Below are positions 7,251 to 14,738 of a stretch of 20,170 nucleotides of DNA, in pieces; position 1 is the stretch's first letter, and the number at the start of each line of letters is the position of its first letter. The translations under genes were made by a program, and so were the position numbers. The notes below the pieces were generated by a model. It worked only from the letters and a program-made list of their open reading frames with translations. It was not told the origin of the DNA and did not search any database. Source of the DNA: Candidatus Poseidoniaceae archaeon (lineage in GTDB: Archaea; Thermoplasmatota; Poseidoniia; Poseidoniales; Poseidoniaceae); NCBI GenBank assembly GCA_022451835.1, contig JAKUNX010000020.1, forward strand, positions 1-20,170, in the 5' to 3' direction.

Positions 7251-7790
7251 TTACTGGAAGACTCTATCTCTAAAATATTGTAATTCTTCAATTGATTCTA
7301 TGATGTCATCTAGAGCTAAATGGGACAGCTTCTTTGGATATTTATCCACTTCAGGGTACCATCTTTTGGCTAATTCTTTGACAGTAGATACATCAATCAT
7401 CCTGTAATGCAAATAATCAGCAACTAGGGGCATTTCTTTGTCTAAAAATCTACGGTCGTTCCATACGCTATTTCCACATAATGGAGCAGATTTTGGATTG
7501 ACCCATTGTTGTAAAAATTCAATTGTTTGTTGTTGTGCTTCTTCAATTGAAACCCCCACAGATCTTATTCTATCAACTAATCCACTTTGATGATGATGAG
7601 TAGTATTCCATTCGTCCATGCCTTCAATAAGTTCTTCAGACACTTTTATTGCCAAATTAGGGCCTTGGGCAAGAATATTTAGTTCACTATCTGTAATTAT
7701 AGTAGCAATTTCAATTATTGATTCTTTTTCAATGTCCAGTCCGGTCATTTCCAAATCAATCCAAACCATGCGCTGTTCTCTGCCGTCCAT
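7251..7790 (-). CDS. orn: Oligoribonuclease (DEDDh 3'-5' exonuclease)
   Basis: Degrades short RNA oligomers (2-5 nt) to mononucleotides, the last step of RNA decay. Length 179 aa, close to E. coli Orn (181 aa). The five DEDDh residues are all present: Asp12 and Glu14 in WIDLEMTGL, Asp112 in GNSVWNDRRFL, His157 and Asp162 in LSHLALDDI. Other Orn signatures are HHHQSGLV (65-72), LHYRMIDVSTVKEL (127-140) and ESIEELQYFR near the end. Orn is best known from proteobacteria, actinobacteria and eukaryotes, so a copy in an archaeon would point to gene transfer. It lies 68 bases downstream of the DUF2071 gene on the same strand. The ATG at 7790 gives the N-terminal length seen in other Orn proteins; no clear ribosome site precedes it. 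Confidence 0.94.
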   Translation of the reverse strand: MDGREQRMVWIDLEMTGLDIEKESIIEIATIITDSELNILAQGPNLAIKVSEELIEGMDEWNTTHHHQSGLVDRIRSVGVSIEEAQQQTIEFLQQWVNPKSAPLCGNSVWNDRRFLDKEMPLVADYLHYRMIDVSTVKELAKRWYPEVDKYPKKLSHLALDDIIESIEELQYFRDRVFQ

Positions 7791-7858
7791 GAGTGTCCGT
7801 ATCGGGATTTACATTTCAAAACGGCGGCGTTATACTGAATTTTTTGCGAATCTACAAA

Positions 7859-8989
7859 TTAATCTACTCTAAATGAACAAATCTTTGGTTGTTTGAAAAT
7901 TTTATGTCTAACTCGAGCAACTATGCTATATGCCAAATTCCTAATTGGCAACGGTACAATCCAGCAGAGTGGGTAAAAAATCCTATAATACCATTTCATG
8001 TATAGCAGACATCTAATTGCTGCACTTGATTTCATGTATGCTCTGCCGTTTCTAATCAGATAAACTGTATCGGCATCGATGAATTTCTGAGGCATGGATG
8101 CAATTACCCTTTTTGCATCTGTAGAATTATTTGGCCGGTATCCTAAATTCGCATTTTTTCTCATTCTCTTATCGACAAATGTTGCAAGCCTGTGGCATAA
8201 TCCACAGTCTCCATCCAAGAATAAAAAATCTCGATTTATATCTTCGCCAATTCGTTCTGCAATTTCTATAGAATAAGTTCTTACTCTAACGCCGTCAGAG
8301 TAATGAATCAATTCAGGGGTTAGACAATCTTTGATCCCTAATTCGAAACTTTCGGTCAAAGAATTATCGTTTAATTCTACTTCTGCAGTTTGGAAATCCC
8401 ATTTTTTGTGATGTGTATAACCTCTCATAACCTTGCCATTTCGCTCAGTATACAGGCTATATCTTTCGAATAAAAACTCCTCTAGACTATCTTTCTTTGC
8501 TTGTTGAGTGACACCATTAATTCTCGTCAGACCGTTAAGATTATACTTGCCATTTTGTCTTGAACTTTTCCAAGTCATAATGTTGTCATGTTTTTTTACT
8601 AGTCCTTTGGCATATCGGTATGGTAATCCATATGCTTTGGGAGCAAAATTACAAGTTATGATACTCTTTGCTTCGAGTGTAAGGAAAAATACTCCTGCAA
8701 TACCATCTTTCTTGACATAAGTCCTAATGTTAAATTCTGGGAAAGTTGAGACAAAGGGCGTACTTACAAACCAAGTAGGTCTTACATTTTTCATCATAAA
8801 TGGTACAACGCCAATGTATGCTTTTCCTTCAAAAGTATCAATCTCCAATCCTTCTGGCACATGCGGGCGTAATTTTTCCAAATCTACTTCCCAATGCATG
8901 AATGTTAAGTTACGCCATTCTTGAGAAAGAGAATGCTTTCTTGACGGCATTGGGAACGGGAGATGGTTTGTTGAAAAATCTCCCTCCAT
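7859..8989 (-). CDS. DUF2071 - DCC (DUF393) thiol-oxidoreductase-like fusion protein
   Basis: A 376-aa protein with two domains not usually seen together. Residues about 20-245 match the DUF2071 (YqjF-like) family: SQEWRNLTFMHWEVDLEKL, RPHVPEGLEIDTFEGKAYIGVVPFM, and the AYGLPYRYA region. Members are thought to share the acetoacetate decarboxylase-like fold but have no settled function. Residues about 253-370 match DUF393, the DCC family, with FLFLDGDCGLCHR (255-267; CxxC at Cys262 and Cys265), ADTVYLIRNGRAYMKSSAA, and the hydrophobic YRIFYPLCWIVPLPIRNLAY segment. DCC proteins are predicted thiol-disulfide oxidoreductases. No signal peptide. A TATA box with the same decamer as the divergent protease gene lies 35 nt upstream, implying a near-leaderless transcript. 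What the fusion does is unknown. Confidence 0.85.
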   Translation of the reverse strand: MEGDFSTNHLPFPMPSRKHSLSQEWRNLTFMHWEVDLEKLRPHVPEGLEIDTFEGKAYIGVVPFMMKNVRPTWFVSTPFVSTFPEFNIRTYVKKDGIAGVFFLTLEAKSIITCNFAPKAYGLPYRYAKGLVKKHDNIMTWKSSRQNGKYNLNGLTRINGVTQQAKKDSLEEFLFERYSLYTERNGKVMRGYTHHKKWDFQTAEVELNDNSLTESFELGIKDCLTPELIHYSDGVRVRTYSIEIAERIGEDINRDFLFLDGDCGLCHRLATFVDKRMRKNANLGYRPNNSTDAKRVIASMPQKFIDADTVYLIRNGRAYMKSSAAIRCLLYMKWYYRIFYPLCWIVPLPIRNLAYSIVARVRHKIFKQPKICSFRVD

Positions 8990-9014
8990 GGTTGATGCAA
9001 TAGTCTCTCTTGCT

Positions 9015-9024
9015 TCAATATAAC
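9015..9024 (-). promoter_or_regulatory. TATA-box promoter of the DUF2071-DCC gene
   Basis: On the minus strand this reads GTTATATTGA, beginning 35 nt before the ATG at 8989. The TATA centre is about 31 nt from the start codon, so transcription would begin within a few bases of the ATG. The identical decamer stands at the same distance before the divergent protease gene. Confidence 0.6.
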
Positions 9025-9057
9025 CAATTCTATCGCGGTATACTTGTTCATTGGGTA

Positions 9058-9067
9058 GTTATATTGA
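9058..9067 (+). promoter_or_regulatory. TATA-box promoter of the first S8 protease gene
   Basis: GTTATATTGA begins 35 nt before ATG 9093, exactly as its mirror copy does for the gene on the other strand. There is no Shine-Dalgarno site before this ATG, in keeping with a leaderless or nearly leaderless mRNA. Confidence 0.6.
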
Positions 9068-9092
9068 TTTAACAAAGGTATTACAGTGAATC

Positions 9093-10427
9093 ATGGCGGA
9101 AGCGTTGGAGGCTGAGTTGGTTGAGGAAAAATCCTCAACCAATTTACTTGCTGGTCTACTAATCGCCTCATTACTCATCAGCGCCCTATTCCTAGCTATT
9201 GCTTATTCACCTGAAGAAAAAACCACTATGAGTGCAGCCTCTTCAGACACATCTAATGATTGGCGAGCATTTTCAGTTGTTGCTCCAATCGATACAGGAA
9301 TCAATGTGTACCATGACCATTTTCGCACCAATGAAACATATCCTCAGTGGTTATTGGATGAACTTGGAGTAAACAAAGTCTGTGAATTAACCTTCAATGG
9401 AACATGGCAAGAAAGGTATGATGCTGACAGAGCAGATTGTTGGGACAATTTGACAACATCCGATATTGTTTATTTTCCTGGAACAAAAATTATTGGGACA
9501 TCTCCTGATGGAGACGGAGGTATTCTAATTTTGGACGACCCCAACGATGGCCATGGAACTGCAGTAACTGGTTCTGTAATTGATGCCAATTCTGATGCGG
9601 TAATTTTCTTTGTTGAAGGATTTTCAGATAGTGCTGTTTTGGCTGCTGCTAACCAACCTTTAGTAGATGTCATCTCAACCTCATTTGGGGCAATTGGCTC
9701 GATTCCAGTTCCTGGAATTGAAGATGCTACTAAAGTAGCTGTGGTCGATAAAAACAAATTGCATACTGGTGCGGCAGACAATTCACCATCCCCAGCGATA
9801 CAAGATGCTACTGCAGGGCCTCCATGGTCGATAGGTATCGCAGGATATGCAGAAGAAGGAGACGATCAAAAAGAAATAATGTCGGGGTCTTATCCCGATA
9901 TTTCTGCAGATTGGACTCAATACCTACCTAATCATGATGATATTGATGGTTACCATGAGACCTCAGGAACCTCATTTGCTACCCCAAGAACAGCTGGGAT
10001 AATTTCCTATGTTCTAGAGAGTTTACGTCATGAATTTTCAGACAATAGGTCTGGAGCATCAGATGAGCGTGACGGAATGATGGTCGTTGGAGATAATTTT
10101 ACCGTATCAAATGCACAAATTAGAGAAGCGATTAATCTATCTGCATGGTATCCTGATTTCGGTTGGGATCCTACTTCAGGCACAATGCCAATTTCACCTA
10201 TTCTGCCATGTACACAGACTGGCTGGGGCTTTGTAAATTTATCAAACATTGAACCAATTATTGCACACTTAAACCAATCACAAATATTCGATGACCGGCC
10301 ATCGGATGTCGAAGCATGTATGTCCGCTAATCAAGAGATGCGAGAATCATATTGGGGGGCATATCCAAGTGATTCTATATCATCAAGTATTATTTTCTCA
10401 AAAGAATATGTAACTTGGAGAGATTGA
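9093..10427 (+). CDS. Membrane-anchored subtilisin-like serine protease (S8 family)
   Basis: Extracytoplasmic serine protease, 444 aa. An N-terminal membrane anchor covers about residues 17-38 after an acidic 16-residue cytoplasmic stretch; with no clear cleavage site it is probably retained. The catalytic triad is visible as Asp67 in APIDTGIN, His154 in NDGHGTAVTG and Ser294 in SGTSFATP. Asn230 in GAADN sits where the oxyanion Asn is expected. The 87-residue gap between Asp and His is long for a subtilisin (32 in the type enzyme) and includes two cysteines; two further cysteines near the C terminus could form disulfides outside the cell. No pro-domain and no C-terminal anchor is seen. It is followed after 62 bases by a second S8 protease of a different architecture. 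A TATA box 35 nt upstream suggests leaderless expression. Confidence 0.92.
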   Translation: MAEALEAELVEEKSSTNLLAGLLIASLLISALFLAIAYSPEEKTTMSAASSDTSNDWRAFSVVAPIDTGINVYHDHFRTNETYPQWLLDELGVNKVCELTFNGTWQERYDADRADCWDNLTTSDIVYFPGTKIIGTSPDGDGGILILDDPNDGHGTAVTGSVIDANSDAVIFFVEGFSDSAVLAAANQPLVDVISTSFGAIGSIPVPGIEDATKVAVVDKNKLHTGAADNSPSPAIQDATAGPPWSIGIAGYAEEGDDQKEIMSGSYPDISADWTQYLPNHDDIDGYHETSGTSFATPRTAGIISYVLESLRHEFSDNRSGASDERDGMMVVGDNFTVSNAQIREAINLSAWYPDFGWDPTSGTMPISPILPCTQTGWGFVNLSNIEPIIAHLNQSQIFDDRPSDVEACMSANQEMRESYWGAYPSDSISSSIIFSKEYVTWRD

Positions 10428-10436
10428 CCCTTTCAG

Positions 10437-10456
10437 ATTGGTACTAGGATACCAAT
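10437..10456 (+). repeat. Hairpin-forming inverted repeat between the two protease genes
   Basis: ATTGGTA-CTAGGA-TACCAAT is a perfect 7-bp inverted repeat with a 6-nt loop, starting 10 bases after the stop of the first protease. A second perfect palindrome, TGATTAATCA, follows at 10460-10469, about 25 nt before the next ATG. Without a T-run the hairpin is not a standard terminator; it could be a processing site or regulator binding site. Confidence 0.4.
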
Positions 10457-10489
10457 TATTGATTAATCAGTGATGATTGGGAGTTATGT

Positions 10490-12406
10490 ATGACAAGAAT
10501 GAGTAATGCGGTATCAATTGTGTTAATTTCGCTAATGCTACTACCTTCGCTTGGAGCAATAGTTCCTGCTGATGCGGAGTCTGTAACAGTTGAAGAAGAA
10601 GGTTGGTGGGTCGATACTACTGTTGACCGTAACAAAAATGGCATTGGCGATATGATTGAGCGCCATATTGATAATCCAATTCTGCTAAAAGATGGAACGT
10701 TGCCAATAATAGTAGATTTTGACCATACACCGGATGAAAAGGATGTAGTAATGCTTGAAGAACAAGTTGATTATGAACATCAGTTTTACCTTCCAGCGAT
10801 CGATGCTGTTGCAGGTAGAGTTCCGGTTGCTCTATTAGACAAAGCAATTTCACTTCCTGGAGTTGTGATGCTCGAACTTGATGGTATAATGACTATACAA
10901 AACGGAGACGCAGTTGCGCTTCATGGTGTAGATTCAGCATGGCAAGAAACTGGTTATGATGGTTCAGGTACAACTGTTGCGATTATCGATACAGGTATCG
11001 ACGGATTGCATTCTAGTCTTGATGATCAAGATGATGATCCCGAAACAAATGACCCTAAGGTAGTGGCTTTTTACGATCCAGTAAATAATCCAAGTCTTAC
11101 CAACGGAACTGAAGTATTTCCCTATGATGACCAAGGACATGGCTCTCACTGTGCTGGAACTACCGCGGGAACTGGGGCTCCAACTTATGAAAATCCAGGA
11201 ATGGCTCCACAAGCAAAATTAGTTGGAGTAAAGGTATTAGATTCTGGTGGATCTGGTTCTTTTGCAGTTGTAATGGCTGGAATGCAGTGGACTATTGACA
11301 ATAGATATCAGTTCAATATCAGGGTTGCTTCTATGTCTCTTGGAGCTTTTGGCATAATTGAATGGACTTCTTCAGAAGAAGATAGTGTTAACAGAATGGC
11401 TAATGACATGGTATACAATGATATTACGCTGTTTATTGCTGCAGGTAACTCAGCCGGTAGAGGTACTATTGGTACCCCTGGTAGTGCTGAAGATGCGATT
11501 ACAATAGGTGCATTGGATAAAGACTCATCAATTGCTGCTTATTCAAGCCAAGGTCCAACAGAAGAGAACCGAGTCAAGCCAAATGTTGCCTATGTTGGCT
11601 CTGATGTCATGTCAGTTGCTCACAATACAGGCGATGGTTATACTGCCTTTTCCGGCACTTCAATGGCTACTCCCGGTGCTGCAGGAGTTGCTGCTCTAAT
11701 GCTACAAGCAAACCCCGACCTAAGTCCGTTTGAGGTCAGAAATTTCATGCAAGAAACCGCCGAGTACCGTGCATGCACATACATGGGAGATGCTGCGGGT
11801 ATTGATGGGTGTGATGACAATGACGCTCAAAATATCATTACCAAAAACCGTCAAAATAACGTTTATGGACATGGCGAAGTTCGTGCTTTAGAATCAGTTT
11901 TGGCAGCTGCTGAAAAATACTATGTTTTTGATTCCTCAATGCAAATTACAATTGAAAATGATCCAACTCATGATAATTCGCACACTCACTTAACTCCAAA
12001 AGAAGCAATCGAGTTCACGACTTCTGGAGGAATTGAATCAATCCAGTGGCGTAGTAATCATATTGTTGACGATTGGACAAATCTGCAATCGTTTGAAAAG
12101 ACTGATACTGAGGGTCATGTTTCTGCAATTGATATTATCAATCAACTTGAACACCTGCCAGGAATTGATTTAGATGGCAACCATACAATATCAATTAGAG
12201 GCTTGAAATCTAATTCAAGTGGAGGTCACTCATCCTCACCACTTGTTACTATCGATATCATGTTGATGGACACAGCATCTGCCTTCATGCAAGAGCCAGA
12301 GGAGACTCCTGGATTCACAATATTTGCAGTATCAGTCGCTTCTGCTATTGCATTATTTGTCAATCAGAGAAAGTTAGAATCGGATTCAATATATGAAGAA
12401 GATTAA
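10490..12406 (+). CDS. Secreted subtilisin-like serine protease (S8) with PGF-type C-terminal anchor
   Basis: Secreted serine protease, 638 aa. Signal peptide at residues 1-29 (hydrophobic core about 8-22, possible cleavage after ADA). Residues 46-54 (DRNKNGIGD) resemble a calcium-binding loop of the dockerin or thrombospondin type-3 kind. A pro-domain-like region follows to about 140. The S8 domain has Asp167 (AIIDTGIDG), His217 (DQGHGSHCAGT), Asn320 (FIAAGNSAG) and Ser391 (SGTSMATPGAAG). A beta-rich region covers about 475-600. The C terminus reads TPGF (606-609), a hydrophobic stretch to 624, then NQRK and an acidic 10-residue tail. This resembles the PGF-CTERM signal processed by archaeosortase A, although the tail after the basic residues is longer than usual. 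GGGAG 6 nt before ATG 10490 is a good ribosome site. The likely role is digestion of external protein. Confidence 0.93.
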   Translation: MTRMSNAVSIVLISLMLLPSLGAIVPADAESVTVEEEGWWVDTTVDRNKNGIGDMIERHIDNPILLKDGTLPIIVDFDHTPDEKDVVMLEEQVDYEHQFYLPAIDAVAGRVPVALLDKAISLPGVVMLELDGIMTIQNGDAVALHGVDSAWQETGYDGSGTTVAIIDTGIDGLHSSLDDQDDDPETNDPKVVAFYDPVNNPSLTNGTEVFPYDDQGHGSHCAGTTAGTGAPTYENPGMAPQAKLVGVKVLDSGGSGSFAVVMAGMQWTIDNRYQFNIRVASMSLGAFGIIEWTSSEEDSVNRMANDMVYNDITLFIAAGNSAGRGTIGTPGSAEDAITIGALDKDSSIAAYSSQGPTEENRVKPNVAYVGSDVMSVAHNTGDGYTAFSGTSMATPGAAGVAALMLQANPDLSPFEVRNFMQETAEYRACTYMGDAAGIDGCDDNDAQNIITKNRQNNVYGHGEVRALESVLAAAEKYYVFDSSMQITIENDPTHDNSHTHLTPKEAIEFTTSGGIESIQWRSNHIVDDWTNLQSFEKTDTEGHVSAIDIINQLEHLPGIDLDGNHTISIRGLKSNSSGGHSSSPLVTIDIMLMDTASAFMQEPEETPGFTIFAVSVASAIALFVNQRKLESDSIYEED

Positions 12407-12410
12407 TTTC

Positions 12411-12430
12411 ATCAAAAACTGATATTTTTT
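12411..12430 (+). terminator. Probable U-tract terminator after the second protease gene
   Basis: A short inverted repeat (ATCA-AAAAC-TGAT) runs into a six-T run at 12425-12430, five bases after the protease stop codon. Archaeal RNA polymerase commonly ends at such T-runs. The stem is weak, so the T-run is the main evidence. Confidence 0.45.
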
Positions 12431-12480
12431 CCTTTGCCATCGGCGGTGAAGTAAAGAGTAATACGCATCGACCATGCCAT

Positions 12481-14070
12481 ATGTCGTGGCTCAAAGACCC
12501 AGAGAGCCAAGGTAATCAAAAAATAGGTTTGACATATCGATTATTAAGGAGATTTAACCGCTCTCTTATGTCTGTGTGGTTTAGAGAGTTAGATATTGTT
12601 GATAATGAAAACATGCCACATGAAGGAGGTGTCATATTTGTTTCATGGCATCCAAGTGGTTTGATTGATCCAATGCTACTACATGCTTCATTGCCTGGAA
12701 AATTATCAATTCTTGCCAAACATACATTGTTCGAAATACCGCTCTTAGGCCGCATGATTAGGGCAGGTGGTGCGTTGCCAATTTATCGTGCCAAAGATAG
12801 TGATAATCTGGAATTGTCCAAACAAAAAAACGCTGAAATGTTAGAAAATGCCGGAATGGAAATTTCTTATGGGGGACGATTATTACTGTTCCCAGAAGGA
12901 AAAACTCATACTGAAGCAAATGTAAACAGAGCAAAAACCGGTGCTGCAAGAATCATGTTAAACGCTTTACGCAATGCTCAAATTAACGAATTACCAAAGC
13001 CAAATATAATTCCGGTAGGGCTTCATTATTCTAATTCTCAAAAATTTAGAGAACGTGGAGCAGTTATTCTTGAAAGACCAATGAATTTACCCGAAATACC
13101 TCCATTAGTGGAAGATGAAAATCAACAAAAGGAAACTGACTATGAATGGGTTCAAAGTGTTACAAAATCTATAGAATCGGAACTGAAACGTGCAAGTCTG
13201 TCTAAAACTACTTGGGAAGAAAGGCGGTTGATTTGGTTGGCAAGAAGTGTTGTCCATGCTGAGAGAGCACTCCAAAGTGGAGAAAAAATCCAGCGTCCAA
13301 GTTATGCAGAATCGGTAATTGGTGCTAGGAGAATGAGAGCCGGATGGGAGTATTATAACTCAAATAATCCAGATAAGGTTTCACCATTATTAGAGAAATC
13401 AAAATCTCATTTTGCAGAATTAGAATCTATTGAAGCTACTCCCTATGATGTTGCAGCAAAACCAGAAAAACCTAGTTTTTTTGGATATATAGGTGCTCTA
13501 ATCGCATGGTTATGGGTTGCTGCGTGGATGTTAGGTTTAGTGACATGGAGTGCAATATTAGGAAATGTCCCGCCATATCAAGCAAATTATCTTACAATGT
13601 GGCAACTAAAGAAAAGAGGTGTTGCAGATTCTATACATGGCACGCTAAAAATCGGAACTGCAGTCATAATGTTCCCTATTTGGTGGATTTTTGTGTCTTT
13701 ATCGGTTACGGTAATCTTTCTAGCTACGGATAGCCCGGTATACATTTTACTAAACAAACATTGGCTATTGGCTTACTTTACACAAATTAATCCAATAATA
13801 ATGTTCTTTGTATTACTAATTTGGTGGCCAACATCTGGGAAATTACATATGAAACTCTATTCAAGATTGGTAAGGAATTGGCGAAATCTTAAGCGCTGGA
13901 AAAATTGGCGCAAGAATCAACTTTATTGGGATGGTTTACAAAAGAATCAAAGAGAAATCGGTGGCCTGCTAATTAATTTAGGAGATGGATTAGTTTTGCC
14001 CGGAGATGAAGATTGGCAAGAACCAAAAACCGGTAGCGATGACTTTGCTTATGTTAAATCAAGAGTTTAA
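12481..14070 (+). CDS. Glycerophosphate/1-acylglycerophosphate acyltransferase family (PlsC-like) membrane protein
   Basis: Acyltransferase of the PlsC superfamily, 529 aa, predicted to move a fatty acyl group to glycerol-3-phosphate, dihydroxyacetone phosphate or lysophosphatidate. Motif I is VSWHPSGLIDP with His57 and Asp63 spaced as HX5D, not the usual HX4D. Motif III is LLLFPEGKTH (134-143), followed by AKTGAARIML, and motif IV is NIIPVGLHYSNSQKFR (175-190). The HPxxxxD form and the TGAAR stretch recall the fungal Sct1/Gpt2-like and Bacteroidetes-type branch, recalled from memory and not searched. The C-terminal half (about 335-450) adds three hydrophobic segments and then a basic, Trp-rich helix region, so it is a membrane protein. 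Ester-lipid acyltransferases are not part of canonical archaeal ether-lipid synthesis, but bacterial-type glycerolipid genes have been reported in Marine Group II archaea. Substrate uncertain. Confidence 0.85.
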   Translation: MSWLKDPESQGNQKIGLTYRLLRRFNRSLMSVWFRELDIVDNENMPHEGGVIFVSWHPSGLIDPMLLHASLPGKLSILAKHTLFEIPLLGRMIRAGGALPIYRAKDSDNLELSKQKNAEMLENAGMEISYGGRLLLFPEGKTHTEANVNRAKTGAARIMLNALRNAQINELPKPNIIPVGLHYSNSQKFRERGAVILERPMNLPEIPPLVEDENQQKETDYEWVQSVTKSIESELKRASLSKTTWEERRLIWLARSVVHAERALQSGEKIQRPSYAESVIGARRMRAGWEYYNSNNPDKVSPLLEKSKSHFAELESIEATPYDVAAKPEKPSFFGYIGALIAWLWVAAWMLGLVTWSAILGNVPPYQANYLTMWQLKKRGVADSIHGTLKIGTAVIMFPIWWIFVSLSVTVIFLATDSPVYILLNKHWLLAYFTQINPIIMFFVLLIWWPTSGKLHMKLYSRLVRNWRNLKRWKNWRKNQLYWDGLQKNQREIGGLLINLGDGLVLPGDEDWQEPKTGSDDFAYVKSRV

Positions 14071-14087
14071 TTCTTGCATTTCATCCC

Positions 14088-14095
14088 TATATTGA
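14088..14095 (+). promoter_or_regulatory. TATA-box promoter of the molybdenum hydroxylase operon
   Basis: TATATTGA begins 31 nt before ATG 14119 and shares these eight bases with the mirrored promoters at 9015-9024 and 9058-9067. The spacing fits a leaderless transcript beginning within a few bases of the ATG. No Shine-Dalgarno site precedes that ATG. Confidence 0.55.
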
Positions 14096-14118
14096 TATGC
14101 AACCATTGTTAGGATATA

Positions 14119-14733
14119 ATGGGTGAGAAGTTGGTTGGTTCTGAGTATGTCAAAATGACACCATCCGCTGACAAAACCGTGTGGAGTGCAACTGTCAACA
14201 AAAAGGAGACAGAATTGCTAATCAATTCTAACGCAGTTTTACTTGATGTACTTCGTGACCAAGTTGGCACATTAGGTGTTAAGCGTGGATGTGATCTTGG
14301 GACATGTGGTTGTTGTACAGTAATGATTGACGGCGAGCCAAGGTTGTCTTGTCTATGCTTAGCAGGGCAGGTTTCAGACACTGAAATTGTTACTGTCGAG
14401 GGCCTTGCAGACGGAGCTCACTTAGCACCAATACAAGCTTGTTTTGCTAAATATGGCGGCTCACAATGTGGTTTCTGTACTCCAGGATTTTTGGTAGCCT
14501 CCCAAGCCTTGTTAGAAAACAACCCTTCACCTTCTGATGAACAAATTTCTGAAGCAATTGAAGGAAATTTATGCCGCTGTACAGGATATCAGCAAATCAT
14601 TGAATCAATCCAAGAAGCGGCAAAAATACATCGCGGTGAAAGTGCTGCACCCAAACCCGCATCATCTCCACATCCAGACCCTCATCCAGATGGTCCTGGA
14701 GAACCATCTATGCCACCCGGTCATGCGAAGTGA
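14119..14733 (+). CDS. hcrC-like: Molybdenum hydroxylase small subunit, two [2Fe-2S] clusters (HCR gamma-like)
   Basis: Iron-sulfur subunit of a xanthine oxidase family enzyme, 204 aa. It carries electrons between the molybdenum subunit and the FAD subunit. The N-terminal plant-type ferredoxin cluster uses Cys58, Cys63, Cys66 and Cys78 (GCDLGTCGCCTVMIDG and downstream SC). The helical domain cluster uses Cys117, Cys120, Cys152 and Cys154 (CGFCTPG and NLCRCTGYQ). Two features exceed the usual length of about 160 aa: about 22 extra N-terminal residues, and a C-terminal tail from about 177 rich in Pro and His (PHPDPHPDGPGEP). The tail is polar and probably disordered. The gene is the first of three; its TGA overlaps a possible GTG start of the next gene. 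A TATA box 31 nt upstream suggests that the operon starts here. Cytoplasmic. Confidence 0.93.
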   Translation: MGEKLVGSEYVKMTPSADKTVWSATVNKKETELLINSNAVLLDVLRDQVGTLGVKRGCDLGTCGCCTVMIDGEPRLSCLCLAGQVSDTEIVTVEGLADGAHLAPIQACFAKYGGSQCGFCTPGFLVASQALLENNPSPSDEQISEAIEGNLCRCTGYQQIIESIQEAAKIHRGESAAPKPASSPHPDPHPDGPGEPSMPPGHAK

Positions 14734-14738
14734 TAATC

